Shown here piece after piece: positions 8,839-16,992 of a stretch of DNA of 64,000 bases. Location: NCBI RefSeq assembly GCF_900112615.1, contig NZ_FOMK01000005.1:186001-250000 (forward strand), given 5' to 3'. The DNA comes from Chitinophaga sp. CF118 (GTDB lineage Bacteria > Bacteroidota > Bacteroidia > Chitinophagales > Chitinophagaceae). Both the position numbers and the translations under genes were made by a program. How positions within the stretch are numbered: position 1 is the first letter of the stretch; every line of letters begins with the position of its first letter. The notes under the pieces are model-generated. The model did no database searches. It was given only the letters and a program-made list of their open reading frames with translations, and was not told where the DNA came from.

Positions 8839-8969
8839 ATAGTGAGTCTATGCATTGAACATACATTGGACATACATTGGACATACGTTGGACAGGCTTA
8901 GATCGCATATAGGTGCTCAAAGATTGTCCAATGTATGTTTTACGTATTGAGCAACTATAGACTCACTAT
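8839..8969. repeat. 131-bp inverted-repeat element with three 11-bp tandem repeats
   Basis: The ends are a perfect 13-bp inverted repeat, ATAGTGAGTCTAT (8839-8851) and ATAGACTCACTAT (8957-8969). Inside the left half are three tandem copies of ACATACATTGG (8859-8869, 8870-8880, 8881-8891; the third has one change). An inverted copy, CCAATGTATGT, lies at 8928-8938. No open reading frame is present. I know of no named family that it matches. Confidence 0.7.
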
Positions 8970-9047
8970 CAACTTGTCCTTAATTTCCCGCGAAGACACA
9001 ATTAATTTGTTCTGAAATCAATATAAGTAGATGTGCTGATGCCCCGC

Positions 9048-9190
9048 GATTGTTAATGATCAATAAATATACCCTATCTGCCGTGATGATTAGGTGATGT
9101 ATAATAAAGATCTAATCTAAAATCTTATCCTAAAGCTAAATTAAGACACTAAACAGGCAGATGTAGTGTATTTATTGATCATTAACAATC
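9048..9190 (+). repeat. Dispersed inverted-repeat element, copy A (143 bp)
   Basis: Two perfect 22-bp arms, beginning GATTGTTAATGATC at 9048-9069 and its complement at 9169-9190, enclose an imperfect inner stem (ATCTGCC/GGCAGAT) and a ~65-base AT-rich core that contains AGATCTAATCT. The same element recurs at 31151-31291 (reversed) and 49579-49721. It is non-coding and sits between the convergent genes bcp and gldJ. Confidence 0.85.
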
Positions 9191-9210
9191 CTCAGAAACA
9201 TTCAAACATA

Positions 9211-9245
9211 AAAAAAGCCCCGGGTGATTCACCCGGGGCTTTTTT
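9211..9245. terminator. Bidirectional terminator between bcp and gldJ
   Basis: A perfect 15-bp stem, AAAAAAGCCCCGGGT (9211-9225) with ACCCGGGGCTTTTTT (9231-9245), around GATTC. The A and T tracts lie in the stem, so it can work on either strand for the convergent genes. It is 17 bases from the gldJ stop. Confidence 0.9.
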
Positions 9246-9261
9246 ATTAATATGATAGAGA

Positions 9262-10803
9262 TTATCTCTTCTGACGTTGTTTCTTGAACAGGTTACCAGT
9301 TTTGAACTTGTTACCTTCAGGACTACCCACACGGTCCATTGCACAACGGAAACCTACAGTGTTGGTTGCCATATCTTCCTGCATGTAGCGACGTGCACCT
9401 GGAGACAGCCAATAAGCGCGGTCATTCCAGCTACCACCTTTAACAACGTGTGACTTATCGTTAACCAGTGAAGTTACACCGTAACCATATTCAACCATTG
9501 AAAGGGTATCACCATCCAGGTAGTTGATAACATCACCTTTCTGGTAGTTCAAACGGTTAGCACTTTCTTCATCTGTTACATCACGCATTTTCAGATGACC
9601 CAGGCTATCCTTTTCAGGTTCGTTTTCACCGTTCATATAGGTAGTCTGGAACTTGTTACCACGGAAGTAGTTAAAGTCATCACCATCTATCGGGTTCAGC
9701 GGACGGTATACATCAAGTACCCACTCACTTACGTTACCTGACATATTGTAGATACCAAAAGTATTCGGGAAGTAAGAAACGATTGGACCAGGAATGGAAG
9801 CACGGTCATTCAGACCACCAGCCATACCCATGTTATCACCGGAACCACGTTTGAAGTTGGCCAGGAACTGTCCCTGCCATGCTCCGCGACGGATATCTCT
9901 CAGACCGCTGGTGTTAGTACCCCAGGAATAAACCTGTTTGTTCATGATCAACTCTTCACCACGTTTACCTTCTTTCTTGGAAGGACCGGGGTTCTGGCCA
10001 ATGTAACCCAGTGCCGCATATTCCCATTCAGCTTCAGTTGGGAGGCGGTAGTTAGGTAACATTACACCATCTTCGAATTGAGCAGTACGGGGAGAACCAT
10101 CAGCATTTTTAAACTGAGCTTTGGTGCTCTTCGACATATTACCGGGAATACCTTCGTATAAACCGGCAGTATATGACTTGGTGTCGAATGTGTTATCGTC
10201 TGCCTGATTGTTAATGTCTGTTTTGCCGAGTAGACCTTTGTCGATCAGCATCTTTTCATTTACACGGTTAGAACGCCATTTACAATAGTCTACAGCCTGT
10301 TTCCAGTTCACACCTACTACCGGATAATCATTGTAGGCAGGGTGACGGAAGTAGTATTCTACCAGTGGCTCATTGTAAGCCAGCTCGCTACGCCATACCA
10401 GGGTATCCGGTAAAGCTTTGCGGAAAACATCAGGAAAGGATTCCATGTACATTTTACGGAGCCAGTAAAGGTACTCACGGTAGTGTACGTTTGCCACCTC
10501 CGATTCATCGATGTAAAATGAGGAAACCGTAATACGTCTTGGAATGTTATTCCAGTCGGCCATTACGTCCTGTTCGGTCGCTCCCATAGCAAAGGTACCA
10601 CCTTGCACGAAAACCAGACCAGGACCAGTTTGTTGGTCTTTGCTCTTGGCTACGCTGAAACCACCCATCTTAGGGTCATTATAATTCCAGCCAGTGGCGG
10701 TAGATTTGGCCTTTTTACCACCACTGCCACTTTTATTGCAGGCAGTCATCGACAAGATGACACTGGCGCCTATGAGCATCGAGACAGAGGTTAATCTATG
10801 CAT
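9262..10803 (-). CDS. gldJ: Gliding motility/type IX secretion lipoprotein GldJ (SUMF1 fold)
   Basis: A 513-residue lipoprotein. The signal peptide ends in the lipobox LSMTAC with Cys22 the lipidated residue. The mature part is a formylglycine-generating-enzyme-like (SUMF1) domain: FVQGGTFAMGA near 65, YRLPTEAEWEYAA near 255, and near the end VKGGSWNDRAYWLSPGARR and NTVGFRCA. GldJ and GldK are both lipoproteins with this fold. The position next to porU and porV is the arrangement known for gldJ in Flavobacterium, whereas gldK is linked with gldLMN, which are not seen here. GldJ is needed for gliding and for stability of other type IX components. The gene diverges from porU across 300 bases. 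Confidence 0.88.
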   Translation of the reverse strand: MHRLTSVSMLIGASVILSMTACNKSGSGGKKAKSTATGWNYNDPKMGGFSVAKSKDQQTGPGLVFVQGGTFAMGATEQDVMADWNNIPRRITVSSFYIDESEVANVHYREYLYWLRKMYMESFPDVFRKALPDTLVWRSELAYNEPLVEYYFRHPAYNDYPVVGVNWKQAVDYCKWRSNRVNEKMLIDKGLLGKTDINNQADDNTFDTKSYTAGLYEGIPGNMSKSTKAQFKNADGSPRTAQFEDGVMLPNYRLPTEAEWEYAALGYIGQNPGPSKKEGKRGEELIMNKQVYSWGTNTSGLRDIRRGAWQGQFLANFKRGSGDNMGMAGGLNDRASIPGPIVSYFPNTFGIYNMSGNVSEWVLDVYRPLNPIDGDDFNYFRGNKFQTTYMNGENEPEKDSLGHLKMRDVTDEESANRLNYQKGDVINYLDGDTLSMVEYGYGVTSLVNDKSHVVKGGSWNDRAYWLSPGARRYMQEDMATNTVGFRCAMDRVGSPEGNKFKTGNLFKKQRQKR

Positions 10804-10840
10804 GCGAATTAGCTTTAGTATTTGATGTTTATGGTAAACG

Positions 10841-10848
10841 CAAATGTA
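10841..10848 (-). promoter_or_regulatory. Probable -7 element for gldJ
   Basis: The minus strand reads TACATTTG, matching TAnnTTTG, and lies 38 bases upstream of the gldJ ATG. Confidence 0.5.
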
Positions 10849-11081
10849 GGATATTTTATTTTATAGTAAAAATAATTAATCTGTAAGCGTTTGCGCGTTA
10901 ATTGAACGTATTGTATTTTGAATCAATGTTTTACCCCTGAAAGATTTTGGCATTCTACATATTAAGTTAATATTACCTGTCACTTAATCTGGCTCTTTAT
11001 CTTATTGGCAGACTCCCGAATAATCAAACAGTTAAACTCGTGATTGGTCGATTTCAGCTGATAAATATACTTTATATTTAT

Positions 11082-11089
11082 TATGTTTG
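11082..11089 (+). promoter_or_regulatory. Probable -7 element for porU
   Basis: TATGTTTG matches TAnnTTTG, 14 bases upstream of the porU ATG. The rest of the 300-base divergent region 10804-11103 is AT-rich and shows no gene or clear repeat. Confidence 0.5.
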
Positions 11090-11103
11090 TTTAAATTCCC
11101 TAT

Positions 11104-14100
11104 ATGAAATTTTATTGCCTTAGCTGTTTGTTTTTGTTCTGCTGCCGGATTGTTCCGGCATTAGCAACAGACGGTGGAGGAAATAGAATTTATGCACCAC
11201 ATTCTGTACTGGCTTCAGGGAACTGGTATAAATTATCGGTAGCGCAACAGGGGATATATAAAATAGATCTGTCCCAACTGGCGGGGATGGGCATCAACAC
11301 CTCTGCATTACAGTCTGCCGGAATCCGGTTATTCGGGTCAGGAGGGCAGATGCTTCCTGAGAGCAATGCCATTTCCCGTTACGACGATATCCCGGAAGTA
11401 GCTTTAATGGTGGAAGATGGAGGAGATGGAGTATTGAACGGAACTGATTACCTGCTTTTTTATGCCCCGGGACCACATAGCTGGTCATATCAGGGAGGTA
11501 ATTATACCCATACAGCCAACCTTTACAGCGATACGGCTTACTATTACCTGAACATAGGGACTACTACAGGAAAACGTGTAAGTAAGGATGCCGGCGAACC
11601 AGCTGCTACTACTTCCGTCACCTCATTTGATTACCATTCTTTTTATGAAAATGATAGTCTTAATTTTCTAAACAGTGGTAAACAATGGTGGGGTACCCAG
11701 TTTAGTAATGTAACGCCTGTATTAAAGATTCCTTTTGTCTTACCCGTAACTCCCACTACTTTAAAAGTTGGCGCCCGTGTAGCAGGCAGAAGTCTAAGTA
11801 CCAGCAGCTTTTCTGTAGAAGTGAATGGAACTGTGGCTGGCAACATGTCACTGGGAGCTATCACCGGAAATATCTTTGAAGCTTTTGCAACTGTTGCAAC
11901 AGGTAATTATTCTGCTATAGCATCAGGTTCTGATATACCAGTAACACTGCGTTTCAGTTCCGGTAGCAGTGACGGAAAGGGATGGCTGGATTATATTACA
12001 CTGCAGGGCCGCTGTCCCTTACAGCTCCCGGCACAGGAGCCGCTCTTTTTCAGAGATGGGAGTTCCGTTGGTACCGGGCAAACAGCACAATTCGTCCTGA
12101 CTAATGCAACTGAACAAACGAAGATCTTGGATCTTACTGATCCTTTACAGCCTGTAGCCGTAAAAACCAGCCTTAACGGAAGCTCATTATCATTTTCCCG
12201 TAGCAGTGCCTCCCTGCATGAATATGTGGCCTATTCGGATAAGGGATTTTTACAGCCACATTTCAGTGGGATGGTACTAAATCAGGATCTGCACGACATT
12301 AATGGTGTGAATATGCTGATCGTTACCACGCCGGATTTAATAGCTGCAGCCGGCCGTCTGGCTGCATGGCATAGCGCGCATGATGGATTAACTATAAAGG
12401 TGGTTTCAGTGAGTGATATCTATAATGAGTTTGCATCAGGATCACCAGATCCTTCGGCTGTAAGGGATTTTGTAAAAATGTGTTACGACAAAGGGGGGCT
12501 CCGGTACTTATTGTTATTTGGAGATGCTTCTTACGACTATAAACACAGGATACCGTCCAATACCAATATGGTGCCCACCTGGCAAAGTTTTATCTCCACA
12601 GATCCTATTAATGCATATCCCTCAGATGACTTTTTCGGTTTTCTGGATGATGCAGATGATATTAACGATAACAGCAGGCAAAACCTGCTGGATGTGGGTA
12701 TTGGGCGCCTTCCCGCCCAGCTGGCCTCTCAGGCAGAGGTCCTCGTAGATAAGATCATTCACTACCATGACACGGCTAATTTTGGCCGCTGGCAACAGCA
12801 CATCACTTTTGTGGCAGACGATGGCGACGATAATCTGCATCTTCAGGATGCAGAAAGTATGAGCGATATTGTACAACAACAATGGCCTGCCGGGAGGATC
12901 AATAAGATTTACCTGGATGCTTTCCCCAAAATAGCTGATGCTGGAGGAAGCCGTTATCCTGCGGTAAATACGGCTATTGCAGAAGATATTTATAATGGTT
13001 CGCTAATCTGGAACTATACTGGGCATGGTAATTATTCCCGGTTGGCAGAAGAAGTAGTGGTAGATCAAAGTTCACTGGACACCTGGAAGAATAGTGGCAA
13101 ACTGCCCCTTTTTATTACAGCTACCTGCGATTTTGCGCCCTTTGATAATCCTGCTTACAGCTCTCTGGGAGAACAAATCCTTTTACAGAAGAACGGGGGA
13201 GGAATTGCCTTAATGACGACCACCCGTGCCGTATTTGCGGCATCGAATAAGGTTCTGAATGCCAATTACCTGCAGCTTTTGCTTACTCCCGGTGCCGGCG
13301 GGCAGATGCCTACCCTGGGGGAAGCAACCATGTTATCCAAAAACCTGACCTACGCCACCTATAGTGATATACCCAATAACCGGAAGTTCCAATTGCTGGG
13401 AGATCCGGCGCTCACTCTGGCATTTCCCCGGTATCATGTGGTGACTGATTCTGTGAATGGTGCCCCCTCCGGGAGCGTTCCTGACACGTTGAAGGCGCTG
13501 GCACAATATACTATTACAGGGCATCTTGAAGATGAACAGGGTACGCCCCTGGATACATATAATGGCACTTTATACACGACGGTATATGATGCCCCGGCAT
13601 TGCAATATACAAGGGCCAATGATGCTGGAAGTGATAAAACAGGATTCTACCAGCAGCAGAATATATTGTACCGTGGTCCGCAAACCATAAAAACAGGTAA
13701 ATTTACCTGTACATTTATAGTTCCTGCAGATATCAATTACCAGGCGGGTGAGCCCGGTAATATCAGCTATTATGCTACAAACGGGGTTACTCCTGCCGGA
13801 GGCGTATTTTCTGGTTTCAGAGTAGGAGGTACCGCAATTAATGCCCCTGCAGATGATCAGGGACCCGCTATAAAGGCATACCTTGACAATGAATTTTTCC
13901 GGGATGGAGGTATTACTGGGGAAAACCCCGTACTGTTCTTACATTTGCAGGACGAACATGGCATTAATACTACCGGTTACGGGATTGGACACGATCTTGT
14001 AGCTACCCTTGATAACGATCCGGATAAGTATTATATTCTGAATAACTTTTTTGAGACAGGAATAGACAGCTACCAGGAAGGAACGGTGAAGTTTCCATTT

Positions 14101-14508
14101 TATTCATTATCCGCGGGAACGCATACACTTTCAATAAAGGCCTGGGATACCTATAATAATTCAGGTACTGCCACCCTTCATTTTAAAGTAATAAAAGGAG
14201 ATGAAATGGTGATCCGGGATGTTAGCTGCTACCCTAACCCCTTTCATAATCAGACAAATTTCACTTTTGAGCACAATCAACAGGGTCGGGAACTGGATCT
14301 GACGATTAGCATTTATACAATAGAAGGGCGTCGGGTAAAAACGATCCGTCATACAATAAATGTTTCAGGGAGCCGTTATGTAGGGGCTAACTGGGATGGA
14401 TCTAATGATGCTGGTTCAATAGTACCACCCGGAATCTATATTTATAGCATAATGGTAAGAGCGAACGGAAAAACAGAGAGCTTATGTGGAAAAGTAATTT
14501 TATTATAA
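11104..14508 (+). CDS. porU: Type IX secretion system sortase PorU (C25 peptidase family)
   Basis: A 1134-residue exported protein with a signal peptide at ~1-21. The gingipain-like C25 domain has catalytic His641 in WNYTGHGNYS and Cys675 in TATCDFAP, close to the known active-site cysteine position of PorU. An N-terminal beta-rich region precedes it. The last ~90 residues (CYPNPFHNQ, WDGSNDAGSIVPPGIYIYSI) form a FlgD-like C-terminal signal domain. PorU removes the sorting domain of type IX cargo and attaches the cargo to lipid at the cell surface, docked to PorV. porV follows directly and gldJ is divergent, the usual T9SS grouping. Confidence 0.92.
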   Translation: MKFYCLSCLFLFCCRIVPALATDGGGNRIYAPHSVLASGNWYKLSVAQQGIYKIDLSQLAGMGINTSALQSAGIRLFGSGGQMLPESNAISRYDDIPEVALMVEDGGDGVLNGTDYLLFYAPGPHSWSYQGGNYTHTANLYSDTAYYYLNIGTTTGKRVSKDAGEPAATTSVTSFDYHSFYENDSLNFLNSGKQWWGTQFSNVTPVLKIPFVLPVTPTTLKVGARVAGRSLSTSSFSVEVNGTVAGNMSLGAITGNIFEAFATVATGNYSAIASGSDIPVTLRFSSGSSDGKGWLDYITLQGRCPLQLPAQEPLFFRDGSSVGTGQTAQFVLTNATEQTKILDLTDPLQPVAVKTSLNGSSLSFSRSSASLHEYVAYSDKGFLQPHFSGMVLNQDLHDINGVNMLIVTTPDLIAAAGRLAAWHSAHDGLTIKVVSVSDIYNEFASGSPDPSAVRDFVKMCYDKGGLRYLLLFGDASYDYKHRIPSNTNMVPTWQSFISTDPINAYPSDDFFGFLDDADDINDNSRQNLLDVGIGRLPAQLASQAEVLVDKIIHYHDTANFGRWQQHITFVADDGDDNLHLQDAESMSDIVQQQWPAGRINKIYLDAFPKIADAGGSRYPAVNTAIAEDIYNGSLIWNYTGHGNYSRLAEEVVVDQSSLDTWKNSGKLPLFITATCDFAPFDNPAYSSLGEQILLQKNGGGIALMTTTRAVFAASNKVLNANYLQLLLTPGAGGQMPTLGEATMLSKNLTYATYSDIPNNRKFQLLGDPALTLAFPRYHVVTDSVNGAPSGSVPDTLKALAQYTITGHLEDEQGTPLDTYNGTLYTTVYDAPALQYTRANDAGSDKTGFYQQQNILYRGPQTIKTGKFTCTFIVPADINYQAGEPGNISYYATNGVTPAGGVFSGFRVGGTAINAPADDQGPAIKAYLDNEFFRDGGITGENPVLFLHLQDEHGINTTGYGIGHDLVATLDNDPDKYYILNNFFETGIDSYQEGTVKFPFYSLSAGTHTLSIKAWDTYNNSGTATLHFKVIKGDEMVIRDVSCYPNPFHNQTNFTFEHNQQGRELDLTISIYTIEGRRVKTIRHTINVSGSRYVGANWDGSNDAGSIVPPGIYIYSIMVRANGKTESLCGKVILL

Positions 14509-14628
14509 CCTATGAATCAAAAGAAAAAATTAGATTCGCACGTCCCTTATCAGGCCCCAGATCTTGAACATATTAAAATTCGAACTATTTTTACAACTCG
14601 TTCTAAATACAACTGCATGTACAATTGC

Positions 14629-15810
14629 ATGATCCGAAAGGTAACTGTAAACCTTGTTATTATTTGTTCTCTCGTTACCGGTTTTTCTGCTGTAGCACAG
14701 GATACCCTGGGAACTGGCAATCTTGATGGCCGAACCAACACTATTAATACCGCTGTACCCTTTCTGCGTATCTCTCCTGATGCCAGGGCTGGTGCAATGG
14801 GAGATGCGGGAGTAGCCACTTCTCCGGATGCCAACTCTATTTACTGGAATCTGGCTAAGGTATCTTTCGCAAAAACCCGTTCTGCGGTATCCGTTACCTA
14901 TACTCCCTGGCTGAAAGAGCTGGTAAATGATGTATTCCTGGCCACAATAGCGGGTTACTACCAGATGGATGAATTACAAACCGTATCTGGCTCATTACGC
15001 TATTTCTCCTTAGGTACCATCAACTTTACCGATGTTACAGGAACTCCTACATACGACTATCATCCACGTGAGTTTGCACTGGATGCCGGTTATGCACGTA
15101 AATTATCAGATAATTTCTCTATTGCATTGGCGGGCCGTTATATTTACTCCAACCTTGCCAGCGGAGATATCAATGGTCGTGTAATAAAACCAGGTAAAGC
15201 CTTTGCTGCAGATGTGTCCTTTTTCTATACAAAAGATTACGAAAAGTCTGATGGAACCTTCAATACCTGGAATGTAGGTCTTGCACTGACCAACATGGGT
15301 ACTAAGATTTCCTACACTTCTTCCGCCGCTAATAAAGATTTTATCCCTACTAACTTCGGTTTAGGTACTGCCTACACCTGGAGTCTGGATCCTACCAATA
15401 AGGTAATGCTGACTGCAGACGTGAATAAACTGATGGTACCTACACCTGATGCGGAAGGTAAATACCGCGAAAAAGGAACTTTACAGGGTATGTTCTCCTC
15501 TTTTGGTGATGCTCCGGGCGGTTTTAAAGAAGAATTACAGGAATTTACGGTTTCTGCTGGTGGTGAATATACCTACAATGATATGTTTGCTGTGCGCCTC
15601 GGTTACTTCTATGAGGACAAAAACAAAGGCAACCGTAAATATGTTACCGCAGGTATGGGGGTTAAGTACAATATGTTTGGACTGAACTTTTCTTACCTCG
15701 TACCTTCAGGAAACGGGATTCAGCGTAACCCACTATCCAATACACTCCGGTTTACCCTTGTATTTGATCTGGGTGCTCAGGAAGAGGGTGATGAAGGCAG
15801 AACATGGTAA
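14629..15810 (+). CDS. porV: Type IX secretion outer-membrane protein PorV (LptO)
   Basis: A 393-residue beta-barrel precursor from ATG 14629. This start gives a clean signal peptide (MIRKVTVNLVIICSLVTG, then FSAVAQ); an in-frame ATG at 14512 would add a polar 39-residue leader, and one at 14617 four residues. The mature N-terminus PFLRISPDARAGAMGDAG is the PorV signature, followed by alternating beta strands and a terminal aromatic strand (LRFTLVFDLG). PorV binds cargo C-terminal domains and carries them from the SprA/Sov translocon to PorU. The gene lies just downstream of porU and ends at a terminator. Confidence 0.9.
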   Translation: MIRKVTVNLVIICSLVTGFSAVAQDTLGTGNLDGRTNTINTAVPFLRISPDARAGAMGDAGVATSPDANSIYWNLAKVSFAKTRSAVSVTYTPWLKELVNDVFLATIAGYYQMDELQTVSGSLRYFSLGTINFTDVTGTPTYDYHPREFALDAGYARKLSDNFSIALAGRYIYSNLASGDINGRVIKPGKAFAADVSFFYTKDYEKSDGTFNTWNVGLALTNMGTKISYTSSAANKDFIPTNFGLGTAYTWSLDPTNKVMLTADVNKLMVPTPDAEGKYREKGTLQGMFSSFGDAPGGFKEELQEFTVSAGGEYTYNDMFAVRLGYFYEDKNKGNRKYVTAGMGVKYNMFGLNFSYLVPSGNGIQRNPLSNTLRFTLVFDLGAQEEGDEGRTW

Positions 15811-15853
15811 TGTAACCTGACCTTTAAATAGTTAATATTATTTTAAAATATAT

Positions 15854-15884
15854 AAATCCTCCGGATAATTCCGGAGGATTTTTA
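15854..15884 (+). terminator. Terminator after porV
   Basis: Stem AAATCCTCCGG (15854-15864) with CCGGAGGATTT (15871-15881), loop ATAATT, then T residues. It closes the porU-porV unit. Confidence 0.88.
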
Positions 15885-15953
15885 ATTTGCGGGTAATTTG
15901 ATCGTCTTATCTTCAATTTTGATAGATTATATTTTATCGTTTATACTTCAATT

Positions 15954-16433
15954 ATGAGCAAACTGCGTATCGGGTTGGGAGTGGATTTCCATCAGTTGGT
16001 AGAAGGTCGGGATTTTTGGCTGGGTGGTGTATTGGTACCACATCATAAAGGAGCACTGGGTCACAGTGATGCAGATGTACTGCTCCACGCCATCTGTGAT
16101 GCTATGCTGGGTGCTGCCAGTCTCGGAGATATAGGAGTACATTTTCCAGATACGGATAATACTTACAAAAACATAGACAGCAAGATTTTGTTACAACGGA
16201 CTATGGAACTGGTAGCCGCTAAAGGATACCAGGTGGTGAATATTGACAGCACCCTTTGCCTGCAGGCGCCTAAAATAAAACCTTATGTGCCACAGATGCA
16301 GGAAACGATCGCCCGTATACTGAATATTCCGGTTGAGGATGTTTCTATTAAGGCTACTACTACAGAACAACTGGGCTTTGTGGGCCGGGAAGAGGGGGTG
16401 GTTGCGTACGCGAACGTACTGCTGGAAAAATAA
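15954..16433 (+). CDS. ispF: 2-C-methyl-D-erythritol 2,4-cyclodiphosphate synthase
   Basis: A 159-residue protein of typical IspF length. Metal ligands Asp11 and His13 (GVDFHQL) and His45 (DADVLLHAICDA) are present, as are the LGDIGVHFPDTD and IKATTTEQLGFVGR motifs. It forms the cyclic diphosphate in the MEP route to isoprenoids, acting as a cytoplasmic trimer. It is followed by dut after 64 bases, with a separate -7 element in between, so dut need not depend on the ispF transcript. Confidence 0.96.
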   Translation: MSKLRIGLGVDFHQLVEGRDFWLGGVLVPHHKGALGHSDADVLLHAICDAMLGAASLGDIGVHFPDTDNTYKNIDSKILLQRTMELVAAKGYQVVNIDSTLCLQAPKIKPYVPQMQETIARILNIPVEDVSIKATTTEQLGFVGREEGVVAYANVLLEK

Positions 16434-16485
16434 AAGGAACAAAAGTGCAGGATATCCCTGCTCGTCCACTATTAACTAATTAGAA

Positions 16486-16493
16486 TATCTTTG
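16486..16493 (+). promoter_or_regulatory. -7 element placed directly before dut
   Basis: TATCTTTG matches TAnnTTTG and ends five bases before the dut ATG, so the transcript should be leaderless or nearly so. Confidence 0.6.
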
Positions 16494-16497
16494 TCCA

Positions 16498-16941
16498 ATG
16501 GCAGCTATTTCAGTAAAAATCATTAACAAATCCGCTAATCCGCTGCCGGCTTATGCCACGGCAGATGCGGCCGGAATGGACCTCCGGGCCAGCCTGGAAA
16601 CAGCTATTTCGCTGCAACCACTTGAACGGGTACTGGTACCAACAGGTTTATATATAGAATTACCCTCAGGGTATGAAGCACAGATCAGACCCCGTAGCGG
16701 ACTGGCTATCAAGCAGGGACTTACCCTGTTAAATACGCCGGGCACTATTGATGCGGATTATAGGGGAGAGATCAAAATTATTATGGTCAATTTGTCTAAC
16801 GAACCCCAGGCCATTGCGCCGGGAGAAAGGATCGCCCAGATGATCATTGCTCCGTTTGTACAGGCTCACCTGGAAACAGTAGAGCTGCTAACAGATACAG
16901 CACGTGGCGCCGGCGGTTTTGGACACACAGGAAAATCTTAA
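16498..16941 (+). CDS. dut: Deoxyuridine 5'-triphosphate nucleotidohydrolase
   Basis: A 147-residue trimeric dUTPase. The conserved motifs appear in order: AAGMDLRA (24-31), PRSGLAIK (65-72), NTPGTIDADYRGE (79-91, including the catalytic aspartate), GERIAQMI (109-116) and the C-terminal RGAGGFGHTGKS lid. It hydrolyses dUTP to dUMP, keeping uracil out of DNA and supplying dTMP synthesis. It leads a cluster that continues with the TPR lipoprotein three bases after its stop. Confidence 0.96.
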   Translation: MAAISVKIINKSANPLPAYATADAAGMDLRASLETAISLQPLERVLVPTGLYIELPSGYEAQIRPRSGLAIKQGLTLLNTPGTIDADYRGEIKIIMVNLSNEPQAIAPGERIAQMIIAPFVQAHLETVELLTDTARGAGGFGHTGKS

Positions 16942-16992
16942 ATAATGGAACAGAGAACTGAAGAAAGGGAGCGAATATGCAGATACAATACT

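Noticed and set aside
9048..9190. The 143-bp repeat as an ordinary terminator
   Set aside because: A separate strong terminator lies 20 bases downstream (9211-9245), and the conserved 65-base core is not explained by termination.
14512..14628. A longer porV start giving 39 extra residues
   Set aside because: The extension is polar and would bury the signal peptide; ATG 14629 gives a standard signal sequence and normal length.
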